The position numbers and the translations under genes were made by a program. Below the pieces are notes generated by a model that did no database searches, was not told the origin of the DNA, and saw only the letters and a program-made list of their open reading frames with translations. A stretch of 64,000 nucleotides of DNA from Deltaproteobacteria bacterium HGW-Deltaproteobacteria-18 (GTDB taxonomy: Bacteria; Desulfobacterota; Desulfovibrionia; Desulfovibrionales; Desulfomicrobiaceae): the NCBI GenBank assembly GCA_002841885.1, contig PHBE01000009.1, forward strand, positions 62,001 through 126,000. The letters are read 5' to 3'. This document shows, one piece after another, positions 44,346 to 54,400 of the stretch (position 1 is its first letter; each line of letters begins with the position of its first letter).

Positions 44346-46832
44346 ATGGTGACCAAGCGCAGCCTGAATTCCTGGGTGCTCGAAAAAAACGGACGATGGC
44401 AGCTGCTCATCGTCCTCTTGGTCGTGGGGACCGTGGCCATCCGCGTCGTGCCGCTGGAGATGCAGAAGCGCATCGTCAACCAGGCCATCGGCCGGGGCGA
44501 CATGGAACTGCTCGTCCTCTACTGCCTGCTCTTCGTGGGTTCGACGCTTTTGTCCAGCACCCTCAAGTTCTGCATCAATCTCCTGCAGGCCTACATCGGG
44601 CAGCACACCCTGCTCCGCATGCGCATCACCCTGCACGAGCACATCCTGAGTCTGCCGCTGTCCTTTTTCCGGACCATTCAGCCCGGCCAGGTCATCAACG
44701 CCCTCATCAACGAACTCGCCTCGGTCTCCGGATACATCGGCAGCGCCGTGTCCGTGCCCCTCATCAACGTCTGCACTCTTCTGGCCATGGGAGGCTACCT
44801 CTTCTACCTCAACCCGCTCCTGGCGGGGATGAGCTTCGTCATCTATCCTCTGCAGATCGTGGTGGTGCCCCGTCTGCAGAAGCGCGCCAACGAGGCCAAC
44901 CGTTACCGCGTTCAGATCAGCCGGGCCATTTCCGGCAGCATCGGCGAGGTTATCACCGGCGTGCACGAGGTGCACGGCCACGCCGGCTTCGCCCTGGAGA
45001 ACGAGAAATTCGCCAGCCAGGCCCGGCACCTCCTCAAGGCCAACGTGCGCATGAACGCCTACCGTTACGGCATCAAGTTCGCCAACAACTTCTTCGAGCA
45101 CTTGGGGCCTTTCCTGCTTTTCCTGGTGGGCGGTGCCATGACCATCCGTGGTCACTTCGATCTCGGCGCCCTGGTGGCCTTTCTCTCGGCCTACGCGAGC
45201 CTGAGCGACCCCTGGCGCGAGCTCATGGATTTCTACCAGCTCAGGGAGGACAGCCGGGTGCGGTACTCCAACGTCATGGCCGCCTTCGACCTCACGCCCG
45301 ATCACCTGCTCGTGCCCGTGGGCCGCGACGTGCACCGGCTGCGCGGCGACATCGACCTGGAAGGCGTGGCCTTCAGAACCCCCGAGGGCGCGCGCATCAT
45401 CGAGGGCGTCAACCTCAGCATCCGTGCGGGCGAGATGGTGGCCCTGGTCGGCTTTTCGGGCAGCGGAAAGTCCACCCTGGTCAAGGTCATCGCCCAGCTC
45501 ATGCCGTACACCGGAGGGCGAGCGCGCATCGACGGCCACGAGGTGCACGAACTGACCAAGCTCGACGTAGCCGAGAATCTGGGCATGGTGCCGCAACATC
45601 CCTTCATATTCAGCGGCACGGTCCGGGAGAACCTGCTCTATTCCAGCAGCGCCAGCGCCGCCAACCGCGTCCCAGGCTTCATGCCGCCGGACCTGGACCG
45701 CATCATAGAGGTGGTCCAGCAAGTCGGGTTGTTCCTGGACATCCTCAAGTTCGGCAGCCAGGCCAACATCACACCGGAAGAGCACCCGGAGCTCGTAGAG
45801 CGTGTGCTGCAGATGCGCCGCCTCTTCCGGGAGCGTTACGAGGTGCAGTTCGCCGAGGACATCGAGTTTTTCGACCAGAGGCGTTATCTGAACTACGGCT
45901 CCATCCTCAAGAACATCGTTTTCGGGGATTTCATCGAGCGCAGGGCCCGTCTGGAGGACGCCCTGAGCGACCGGCATTTCATCGAGTTCCTCGAACACAG
46001 CGGCCTGGACAGGATCCTGGTGGACTTCGGCGCCATCGTGGCAGTCGCGACCGTTCCCATCCTGCGTTACGGTGCGCAGACCCCCGAGCTATATGCCGAA
46101 AGCCCCATCTCCAGGGATGACGTGGACAGCTACGCCCAGATCGTGTCGGAAATGGGGGCACGGGGGCAGGGTTCCCTATCGAAAGCCTCCCATAACCTGC
46201 TGCTGCGTCTGGCCTTGAAGTTCGAGTCCGGCCGCCACAAGACCGTGCGCATGCCCGAACAGCTCAAGGACCGCATCCTGGGCGCCAGGTCGGAATTCCG
46301 CGATTTCATCAAGGACATGGAAGACCTGAGGCTGCGCTATCTGGAACCCACCCGTTACCTTGAGTCCTACAGCATCCGCGAGAACATCCTCTTCGGGCAG
46401 CCCAAGTCGGGCCGCTCCGGGACACTGGAGCGCATCAACCAGCACCTGGTACAGCTCCTCATCGAGGAGGGGGTGCTGGAGCGCATCGTGGAACTTGGAC
46501 TCGAATTCCAAGTGGGCAGCATGGGCGAATACCTCTCGGGCGGGCAACGCCAGAAGGTCGCCCTGGCGCGGGTCTTTCTCAAGCAGCCGGCTGTGTACGT
46601 CCTGGACGAGGCCACGGCGGCCCTGGACAACGCGTCTCAGGCTCGGGTTCAGAATTTTCTTCGGACCGTGCGCGGAAAGCACACGGTCATCTCCGTTGTT
46701 CATCGTCTGGACACGGTTTCCCATTACGACCGGATCGTGGTCATGAAAGCCGGAAAGATCGTGGAGAGCGGTCCGTACGACGAACTCATGGCCGCCAAGG
46801 GGGTGCTTCATGGTCTCGTCGGAACAGTCTGA
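44346..46832 (+). CDS. ABC exporter half-transporter with a large insertion in the ATPase domain
   Basis: 828 residues against ~580 for ordinary exporters. The first ~310 residues form a type I exporter membrane domain. Walker A (VGFSGSGKST, ~368) and a normal Q-loop (MVPQHPFIFSGTVRENLLY) follow, but the signature LSGGQRQKVALAR lies at ~729 and Walker B VYVLDEATAALD at ~750. Some 250 extra residues are inserted between Q-loop and signature, containing two further Q-loop-like stretches, LNYGSILKNIVFGD and LESYSIRENILFGQ. The cargo is unknown. The downstream cyclic-nucleotide-binding gene overlaps its end, so the two probably form a complex. Confidence 0.9.
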   Translation: MVTKRSLNSWVLEKNGRWQLLIVLLVVGTVAIRVVPLEMQKRIVNQAIGRGDMELLVLYCLLFVGSTLLSSTLKFCINLLQAYIGQHTLLRMRITLHEHILSLPLSFFRTIQPGQVINALINELASVSGYIGSAVSVPLINVCTLLAMGGYLFYLNPLLAGMSFVIYPLQIVVVPRLQKRANEANRYRVQISRAISGSIGEVITGVHEVHGHAGFALENEKFASQARHLLKANVRMNAYRYGIKFANNFFEHLGPFLLFLVGGAMTIRGHFDLGALVAFLSAYASLSDPWRELMDFYQLREDSRVRYSNVMAAFDLTPDHLLVPVGRDVHRLRGDIDLEGVAFRTPEGARIIEGVNLSIRAGEMVALVGFSGSGKSTLVKVIAQLMPYTGGRARIDGHEVHELTKLDVAENLGMVPQHPFIFSGTVRENLLYSSSASAANRVPGFMPPDLDRIIEVVQQVGLFLDILKFGSQANITPEEHPELVERVLQMRRLFRERYEVQFAEDIEFFDQRRYLNYGSILKNIVFGDFIERRARLEDALSDRHFIEFLEHSGLDRILVDFGAIVAVATVPILRYGAQTPELYAESPISRDDVDSYAQIVSEMGARGQGSLSKASHNLLLRLALKFESGRHKTVRMPEQLKDRILGARSEFRDFIKDMEDLRLRYLEPTRYLESYSIRENILFGQPKSGRSGTLERINQHLVQLLIEEGVLERIVELGLEFQVGSMGEYLSGGQRQKVALARVFLKQPAVYVLDEATAALDNASQARVQNFLRTVRGKHTVISVVHRLDTVSHYDRIVVMKAGKIVESGPYDELMAAKGVLHGLVGTV

Positions 46833-47304
46833 AAACCACCAATGCGAGCTGGAGTGCAACCTGCGCGTCCTGCGCGAGCTGCCCTTCCTGGCCGAACTGC
46901 CGGAGGAACTGCTGCGGGTAATGGCCTATCTGTGCGAACGGGAGACATTTGTCCCGGGACAGGCCGTATTCGAGGAGGGACAGCCGGCAGAAGGGGCGGT
47001 AGCCGTCATCACGGGGTCCATGGTCATTGAGCGGGGGGGGCGCAAGCTGGCCGCATTGAACGAGGGGATGTGCGCGGGCGGGCTCACGCTGCTGGGCCAG
47101 TACCGCTGGCTCTACACCCTGCGGGCCGAAACCGCGGCCGATTGCCTGCTTCTGCACCGACGCAGGCTTCTCCCCCAGCTTGTGGCCCAGCCCGCGTCCC
47201 TGGCCGCTGTGGCCCGGGAGCTTGTGGAGAGCGTGGTTTTCTGGGATTTGCAGCGTCTTGAACGTGGCGCCGACGGGGATGTTGCCGGGCCGGGATTGTT
47301 GTGA
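46810..47304 (+). CDS. cyclic nucleotide-binding (Crp-like sensor) domain protein
   Basis: 164 residues overlapping the ABC gene by 23 bases. A cNMP-binding fold is visible: LRELPFLAELPEELLRVMAY, FVPGQAVFEEGQPAEGAVAV, ITGSMVIERGG and LTLLGQYRWLYTLRAETAAD. There is no helix-turn-helix, so it is not a transcription factor. The phosphate-binding cassette is weakly conserved and ligand binding is uncertain. Coupling to the exporter suggests it regulates transport, as in exporters that carry fused cNMP domains. Confidence 0.82.
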   Translation: MVSSEQSENHQCELECNLRVLRELPFLAELPEELLRVMAYLCERETFVPGQAVFEEGQPAEGAVAVITGSMVIERGGRKLAALNEGMCAGGLTLLGQYRWLYTLRAETAADCLLLHRRRLLPQLVAQPASLAAVARELVESVVFWDLQRLERGADGDVAGPGLL

Positions 47305-47374
47305 GGGTTGCGCCGGGCGCGTGCCGGGGTCAATTCCCGGAGGCCCGTAATTTTTCACGGAGATAAGGCATGGC

Positions 47375-47392
47375 TTCCCGCCTTCGCGGGAA
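47375..47392. repeat. short REP-like palindrome between convergent genes
   Basis: TTCCCGC-CTTC-GCGGGAA, followed by TGAC, is a common proteobacterial intergenic palindrome type. It sits between the cNMP-domain gene and the OPT-like gene and could serve as a weak terminator. Confidence 0.5.
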
Positions 47393-47498
47393 TGACTTCG
47401 TACCGTTGGCGGTGACCGGATGTTCGAAAGATGGAATCCATGCCTGCCATGCCTCGGTTGCACAACGGATCCGGTGCCCTCCGGAAGCGTTCATCCTG

Positions 47499-49457
47499 CT
47501 AGTACGGCAGCCTGTTCAAAGACTTGAGTATCAGCGTGCAGCCCATGGCGAACATTCCCGCCAGACCCATGCCGCAGGAGAACCCCGCCAGCAGGACCGG
47601 GGCGTACTGCCGCCATTTTGTCCCGAACTTCTTCAGGAAATAGTAGCGTCCCAGCAGCGCTCCCGCCAGTTCCAGGATCAGTCCGTGGGGCGTGGACTGG
47701 CCCAGGCCCCGCACCACGCCGTAGATGAGCAGCACGGGCAGGCCCACCACGCTCAGCAGGGCGTAGACGATCACTCCGAAAACCACCCCCGATGAAACAT
47801 AGATCGAATTGAGCGCCTGGAAGAACAGGGAATTACCCTCCAGGGTGGCCGTCTGCAGGAGCAGGGTGTTCAGGGCCTGCAGATGCCACAGTTCCTGAGC
47901 GTAAGGGTAGCTGGCCGAAGGTATGGGCGCCAGTTGCCACAGGAACTGGGAAAAGAGCAGGGAGGCCACGAGCACGATGGGCAGGGTCAGGAATTCGGCC
48001 TTGATGATTCCCCGCAGGCTCGTGCCGGTCAGTTCGATCTGGCGGAAGCTCACCGTGGCTTCGCCGTAGTTGTGCATGGGGATGGGCGCGTACCAGATCT
48101 CGATGCCGTGATATCCGAAGTACTTGGCCCCGGCGATGAAGCTGGCCTCGCGCACCAGCGGCAGGCTGACGTACTGCCCGGCGATGCCCTCCATGCGCGC
48201 CGTGATGTAGGAGATGATGGGCGTGTAGATGAAGCCGTAGAGCAGGAAGAAGATCCAGGGGAAACTCGGCACCAGCCACATGCAGAAAGCCACGTAGGAC
48301 AGGGTCGAGAAGACGTAGATACCCAGGGACAGCCAGATGGAGATGTCCCCGCGGCCCGGGGGCGGGGAGAACAGGGCCGCGAAGTTCAGGCGCTCGCCGG
48401 TCTGCTTCCGGTAGGATTTTCCCACCTGCCAGAAGCCGATGAGACCGATGGCCAGGCCCAGTCCGATGCCGAAGCTCATGTAGAAGTCGAAGCTGTTGGA
48501 GAAGACCGTGTCCACGGTGCCCATGCCCGGGTGCCAGCGGTGCAGGATGCCGTGGGCGTGCAGGATGGGGTTGGCCACAATGGTGATGAGCAGGCCCACG
48601 AAACCGCCGATGACGGCCCAGAAGGGCAGGACCATGCCGATGAAGATGAGGCCCAGATCCAGCTGGATGCCCGTGGCCACGGCCGGCAGGAAGCCTTCGG
48701 TATTGCGGGTCAGGTCCAGCCACGGGATGGGGATGATCCGGATGGGCTCCGTAAAGAACAGGCCGGACAGGGCCGGTAGCAGCACGTAGACGAAGCCGAA
48801 GGCCAGTCCGATCATGGCGCCGATGGAGAACACGCGCCATTTCCAGCTGTCCTTCTTGTCCTCGGTGGACTCGGCCAGGGCCATGGTGCCCAAGGCGGCC
48901 ACGGGGGCCATGGGGAAGGGCAGCTTCTCCACATCCGAGGTCAGGCGGTACAGGGCGTAGCCCAGTCCGAACTGGTCCACACGCTGGATGATCATGGCCC
49001 CGCACATGAGCAGCACGGGCACGAACCAGTCCCGATGCAGGAAGGTGCGTTCGACGTAGGCGGCCGAATTCAGGGCCGGGGCCACCCAATTGGGGATGTA
49101 TTCCGTCAGGCCCAGCATCTGGGCCGCGTCGGACTGGACCAGGTACTGGTTCCAGAGCAGGCCCTGGAAGGGCGAGGCCAGGGCCGCGCCGGCCATGTAA
49201 TAGAGCAGGAAGATCTCCTGCTGCTTGAGTTCCGAATAGGAGCGTTTGGCGATCTCGGCGAAGAGGATGATGGTCACCCAGCGTGCCGCCGGCCCGATGC
49301 CCGTGCCCAGCACCAGTTGCAGGTACATGGAGCCGGGCATCATCAGGAAACCTATGAAGATGGCGCCGACCACGGTCTTCCAGTCAAAGCCCTCCTCGAA
49401 GTGCGTCGGCGGTTTCAGCAGATCCCGGTATTCCTTGAGTTCGCGATCGTCGTACAT
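47499..49457 (-). CDS. OPT-like multi-spanning membrane protein
   Basis: 652 residues with at least 13 hydrophobic segments and a cytoplasmic N-terminus (MYDDRELKEYRDLLKPPTHF). Features reminiscent of oligopeptide-transporter (OPT) and DUF6785/6784 proteins are SMYLQLVLGTGIGPAARWVT, FPMAPVAALGTMALAEST and the C-terminal LAGFSCGMGLAGMFAMGCTL. The function is unproven; a solute or lipid transporter is inferred. It is the last gene of the minus-strand unit, 7 bases after the related 49465-51435 gene, which suggests the two work as a pair. Confidence 0.78.
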   Translation of the reverse strand: MYDDRELKEYRDLLKPPTHFEEGFDWKTVVGAIFIGFLMMPGSMYLQLVLGTGIGPAARWVTIILFAEIAKRSYSELKQQEIFLLYYMAGAALASPFQGLLWNQYLVQSDAAQMLGLTEYIPNWVAPALNSAAYVERTFLHRDWFVPVLLMCGAMIIQRVDQFGLGYALYRLTSDVEKLPFPMAPVAALGTMALAESTEDKKDSWKWRVFSIGAMIGLAFGFVYVLLPALSGLFFTEPIRIIPIPWLDLTRNTEGFLPAVATGIQLDLGLIFIGMVLPFWAVIGGFVGLLITIVANPILHAHGILHRWHPGMGTVDTVFSNSFDFYMSFGIGLGLAIGLIGFWQVGKSYRKQTGERLNFAALFSPPPGRGDISIWLSLGIYVFSTLSYVAFCMWLVPSFPWIFFLLYGFIYTPIISYITARMEGIAGQYVSLPLVREASFIAGAKYFGYHGIEIWYAPIPMHNYGEATVSFRQIELTGTSLRGIIKAEFLTLPIVLVASLLFSQFLWQLAPIPSASYPYAQELWHLQALNTLLLQTATLEGNSLFFQALNSIYVSSGVVFGVIVYALLSVVGLPVLLIYGVVRGLGQSTPHGLILELAGALLGRYYFLKKFGTKWRQYAPVLLAGFSCGMGLAGMFAMGCTLILKSLNRLPY

Positions 49458-49464
49458 GGCACTC

Positions 49465-51435
49465 TCAGGATGGCAGAACCAGGTAGCTGATTCCGGTTTT
49501 AAGGCTGACCAGGGCCCAGAAGGCGCCCATGCAGAAGTCGCCGATGATCAACCCGATGAAGAAAAGGCGGACGCGCCGGTACAGAAACGTTCCTCCGTAG
49601 CGCAGGCACAGGGTGTTGAAGACCCAGCCGATGAGGAAGCTGAACCACAGGATGCGCATGGAGGAGCTGAAGGCCAGGATGTAGCCGATGGGATGGATGG
49701 GCCACCAGGGAAAGAGGTAGTAGCACAGCACCAGCACGAGCATGACCGCGGCACCGATGAGGATGAACGTCAGGATCCAGCCGTCTGGCGTGTGAGCCGT
49801 CTCCAGGAGGCGTTGGGAGTTGGCCCAGACCGTCCTGGTGGTGCGCGTGGCCCAGTCCATGTCCAGCTCCTGGATGCCGTAGCGGTAGCAGACGTAGAGC
49901 ATGCCCATGAAGGAGGCGACCACGGCCAGGACCAGGCTCGCGGCCATGGCCAGACCCATGGTCCGCCGACGGCGCACGTGCTCGGAGACCTTGCCCGCAT
50001 TCATGAGGGACGGCAGCAGGGATTCGCGCACGTCCACAAAAAGCATCTTCTGCAAGCTCATGCCCAGCACCAGGCCCACGCTGCCCAGAGGCTTGGAGCC
50101 GAACAGGGACAGGGCTGCGTCGGACGGGGCCGTGTTCAGGGAGATGTAGGGGATGCCGCCCTGGCAGACGAGCTTGGCGACCACGAGCATGACCGCGAAG
50201 AAGCCGGCGTAGAGCAGGACGGCCGCGCCCAGGCCCATGCCCCACCAGGCCGACCAGGCGCACAGCCCGGCCAATCCCCCCACGGCGCCCAGCAGGGCTG
50301 TGCGCGAAGAGATCCAGCCCGCCTCCTGGAATTCCGGGTCGGGGCGTACGCACTGTCTGATGGTGTTTAGCAGGTATTCGCGCGCCAGCCAGACCATGAA
50401 CCCGAAGAAGACGATGGTCGCGCCGATGACCTGGGTTTCCTCGGGCCTCGAGATGACCGGGCCGAAGAGGGTGCCCAGGGACGAATCCGGGATCTGCAGC
50501 CCCGAGGTCTGCAGGATGCCCGTGACCAGCCCGGCCAAAAGGAAGAACAGCCAGAAGCTGAAGGATATCTGCCGGGTGGTGATGAAGGCGAAGCCGATGA
50601 AGGCCGGGTAGATGAAGATCTTGAGTTTCTGGAAGCCCGAAAGAAAGCCCGCCGATGGGAAATATGACCCGGCCAGGATCTCCGTAGGCATGGACGGGAT
50701 GGACGGGAAATGGGCCGACAGGCCGCCCAGGGTGTGGATGAGCACGGGCACGCACAGCCCGCACAGCAGGAACGGGTCGCCCAGGAAGGCGAACAGGCGC
50801 TGCTCGTCGTAGGCCTCGGCCAGGAGTTTGGGCATCTGCAGCAGGGGGAAGTTGATGCGTTCGTTCACGACCCATTGAGTGGCGAAGAGGCTCGCCAGGC
50901 AGAAGAGCGTGGCGTAGGCCAGCAGGATGAAGACACTCCAGGCGCCCAGTACGGGAAGCCAGAAGGACCACGGGATGCGTTCCAGGGTCTCTATGATCGT
51001 CAGCCCGGTCTTGCCCGGCAGTCCTCCATACACGGCGTTCAGAACGGACGGGTCGCTGGGGTAGAGGGCCTCGGGCAGGTGGGGCAGCAGGCTCTCCCAG
51101 TTGTTGGTGGCGTCGGCGAAGTAGGCCGGGGCCGTGATGTTGATGAAGAAGGTCCGCACCAGCCCCGTGAATCCGATGCCCGAGACCAGGACCATGAGGG
51201 CCCAGGCAGTGAGCAGTTCGTAGCCGCTCAGCAGGGGGGGGCGGCGGCTGATCCTGGACAGGAGCGAGAGGAGCACGGCCGAGGCGAAGAAGACAAAGAA
51301 GGCCGCCAGGGGAAAGTGCCCGCCGGCCAGGGGCGTGGTCCGCAGGTAGGCGTTGGCGAAGGGGGTCACGGCGCAGAAGGCCACGCCCAGGAGCGTGCCG
51401 CCGAGATAGGCCCTTGGTCTGATGACGTGTGTCAT
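49465..51435 (-). CDS. DUF6785/DUF6784-like membrane protein
   Basis: 656 residues, about 14 membrane segments. The C-terminal part (PWWPIHPIGYILAFSSSMRI, GWVFNTLCLRYGGTFLYRRV, FIGLIIGDFCMGAFWALVSL) fits the DUF6784 pattern as I remember it, and the rest the DUF6785 pattern, with GSYFPSAGFLSGFQKLK in the middle. The start overlaps the end of the M28/FtsX gene by 4 bases (ATGA). It is distantly related to its downstream neighbour. Transport function is inferred only from topology and the ABC genes beside it. Confidence 0.78.
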   Translation of the reverse strand: MTHVIRPRAYLGGTLLGVAFCAVTPFANAYLRTTPLAGGHFPLAAFFVFFASAVLLSLLSRISRRPPLLSGYELLTAWALMVLVSGIGFTGLVRTFFINITAPAYFADATNNWESLLPHLPEALYPSDPSVLNAVYGGLPGKTGLTIIETLERIPWSFWLPVLGAWSVFILLAYATLFCLASLFATQWVVNERINFPLLQMPKLLAEAYDEQRLFAFLGDPFLLCGLCVPVLIHTLGGLSAHFPSIPSMPTEILAGSYFPSAGFLSGFQKLKIFIYPAFIGFAFITTRQISFSFWLFFLLAGLVTGILQTSGLQIPDSSLGTLFGPVISRPEETQVIGATIVFFGFMVWLAREYLLNTIRQCVRPDPEFQEAGWISSRTALLGAVGGLAGLCAWSAWWGMGLGAAVLLYAGFFAVMLVVAKLVCQGGIPYISLNTAPSDAALSLFGSKPLGSVGLVLGMSLQKMLFVDVRESLLPSLMNAGKVSEHVRRRRTMGLAMAASLVLAVVASFMGMLYVCYRYGIQELDMDWATRTTRTVWANSQRLLETAHTPDGWILTFILIGAAVMLVLVLCYYLFPWWPIHPIGYILAFSSSMRILWFSFLIGWVFNTLCLRYGGTFLYRRVRLFFIGLIIGDFCMGAFWALVSLKTGISYLVLPS

Positions 51436-54400
51436 GCCGCGCCTCCCTCAGTGTTCATGCGTTCCTGCATGAATCGTTCGAATTTTTCCTTTTCCGGGTC
51501 GCCCAGGGATCGCCAGATGAGCAGCTGCTTGCGCAGGTCGTTCAGAAACGTCCTGCACAGGCGCAGCCAGGCGTTCCGCTCCCCGGCCTCGCGAGTAAGG
51601 GTGGCGCGCATCTCCAGGAATCCCGGGTAGTCGGGCGAGGGGCAGGAGATGATGGACACCCGCTGGCGGATGCCGAAGTCGAAGGGCGCGAGCCAGGCTC
51701 TGAAGGAGATGTCGAAGCACTCCGGATGATCCTCGGCGCGCAGGCCCACGGGGCAGGCGTACTCCACTTCCAGGTCGTCGGTGGAGAAGAGGCCGTGGGA
51801 GATGTCGGCGTGGGCCAGGTAGTATTCGGCCAGGAAGCCTCCGGCGCACTCCTGTTCGTGCAGCTTGATGAGAAAGGGCAGGGTCACGACCAGGGTGGAG
51901 CCTTCGGGAGGAGGCAGTTTCCAGGTCCGGGTCACGTCGGGGATGGCGATGTGCGCGGCCACCCTCGACGGGTAGATGACCGACAGCAGGACCACGGCCA
52001 TGACCGTGATCATGGCCCCCACCCCGGCCAGGGAAGAGTAGTTGGCCGTCATGCCGGCCCAGATGGGCGTGCCGGCCAGGAAATGTGCCGCCACCTGGGC
52101 CGCGAGGTAGCCGGTCACGGCGCTGATGATGCCGAAGGCCAGGGCCTCGGCGATGAACAGCGAGGACACGTGGGGCGGGGCCAGGCCCACGGAGGTGTAG
52201 ACCGCGATCTCGCGTTTGCGCTCCACCACGCTGCCGACCATGGTGTTGAGCACGATGAGGATGGCTATGACCGAGGGGATGAGCACGTTGCCCATGCCGC
52301 CATAGGACAGGGTGCTGGACGAGTAGTGCAGCCAGGTGTTCTCGCCCTCGCCGTGGAAGAGCAGCAACTGGTACCTGTCGGCCAGGCTGGCCGACAGGTT
52401 GTGGTGGTCGAGGCCGGGCGCGGACGGCAGAGCCAGGCTCTTCAGGACGCCGCCAGCGCGCAGCAGGGTGGTGGCCGGTACGATGAGGGTCCGGCTGCCC
52501 GGGACGTGCTGGTACCGGCTGGACATGGTGGCGATGTCCTGGCCCGATTCGGCGGCCTCGGCCTCGGCCTCGCTCATATCCGAAGACACTTCGTTGGGAT
52601 AGATGACGGTCGTCAGGGGTTCGCCGTCCAGGTCCAGGGCCTTGTCGTGGGAATCGCCGTCGAAGATCCCGCGCACGGCAAAGGGGATGCCCCAGATCCG
52701 GACTTCCGTCCCCGCCTCCAGTTCCGTGATGCCGAGTTCGCGGGCCACGCTTTCCGAAAGCAGGACCTGCCGCCCCTCGCTGTCGTCGATCCAGTCGCCC
52801 TGGACCATCACGGTGCGCCCGGCCGCCAGGGTCGCTTCGCCCGGGTCCAGTCCCACCAGACCGGCGGCTTCGGCCTCGCGGTCCCCGAAGGCGACAACGA
52901 TGGCCGGCGGCCGCGTCCTGTCGGCGGTCTCCCACCAGACGCGGCGGGCCGGAACCGCCTCGCCCGGCCGGACGATCTCCCGGTCGAGTTCGTTCGGCAG
53001 GGAACGCCATTCCAGTGCCTTGAGCATGACCCCGTGATAGGGCGACGAGGGCTGGAAACGCACGGCGCCCTGGTCCAGGGAGTGCTTCACCGTGGTGAAA
53101 TTGAGCAGGGTGTAGGTCAGGATGATCAGGGTGGCGCAGGTCAGACCCGTGCGGACCTTGCGCCGCCGCAGATTGGTCACGCCGATGGAGAAGGCCGCCA
53201 CGAAGGCCCCCCACAGGGAAATTGCCTGGTCCCGCGAGACCATGGCCCGGCGCTGGAGGTTCTTCATCTCCTGCTCGAAGCGCGTGAACAGGATCAGCGA
53301 GACCAGGATCGAGAGCCCCAGGATGAAGAAGGCCAGGACCACCACCAGGGGGCTGTAGGTCAGCTCGAAGGCGGGGTGCACGGAGTAGACGATGGCGATG
53401 ACCGCGCACAGGAGCGCCAGGAACGAGGCGATGCGCTTGTTGATGGAGACGTGGGCGAAGAGCAGGCGCTCCAGGCAGTAGGCAAAGGGCACGAACAGGG
53501 CGATGTAGAAGAGCACGCCGCCCAGGACGTCCTTCTGGGTCCCCTCGACGTCGTTGTAGACACGCGAGATGAGGGACAGGCAGGCGCGGGCATTGCGGTC
53601 CGCCACGCTGTGCATGAGGTTGTCCCTGGCCTCCTCGGCCCGTTGCAGATGGTCCCTGGCCTGGCTCAGGAGCAGGCGTACGCGTTGGTTGACGATGGAA
53701 TGGCTTTCCAGGTTCTCCACGCGGGGCTGAACCAGATTGACCATGTCCTGCGCGGCCTGGAGAGACGTGTTCAGGACGGCGGGCGTGGTCGCGGCCGGGA
53801 AGCCCTTGCCGAGCATGTCTTCGGGGCTGTTGTTCAGCAGCAGGAGCTTGCGCTGCAGCACCGTGTCCGAGAGGGTCGCCTTGAAGGGCGTATCGCCGTC
53901 CAGGAAGATGCTGCACAGGGTCGTACGCCGGGTGTCGACCCTGCTGTACCAGTAGCGCAGCGGCTCGGTGTCCGTACGTGCGTCCAGGAGGTTGATGCGC
54001 GTCAGGGGATTCAGGTTGCGCGCCTCCCGCAGGTCGAAAAGGGTGGTCTGGGTGCAGCCGAACATGATCAGGTCCGTCTCGGTCATGCCGCTCCCGAGCT
54101 TGACCCGGTAACGGTCCTTGCCCGTGGCCGCCTTGTCGATGGCCCAGGCGGCCGTGTTGGCGCCGGGTTCGAAGCGGTAGCCTTCGATGATGGCCTTGCC
54201 GAAGGAATGCTTCTTGTCGGCCAGGCCTGCAAGTTTGAAACGTCCCAGGCTGTCCACCCAGGTCAGGGCGTAATGCTGGTCCTGATAGATCTGCAGCAGG
54301 GCGCCCTCGGCCTCCTGTTCCGGGAAGAGTTCGCCCTGACGCAGGAAATTGGCGCGCCCGGACAGGGTGGCGAAGCCCTTTGCGGCCTTCTGGGATGGTT

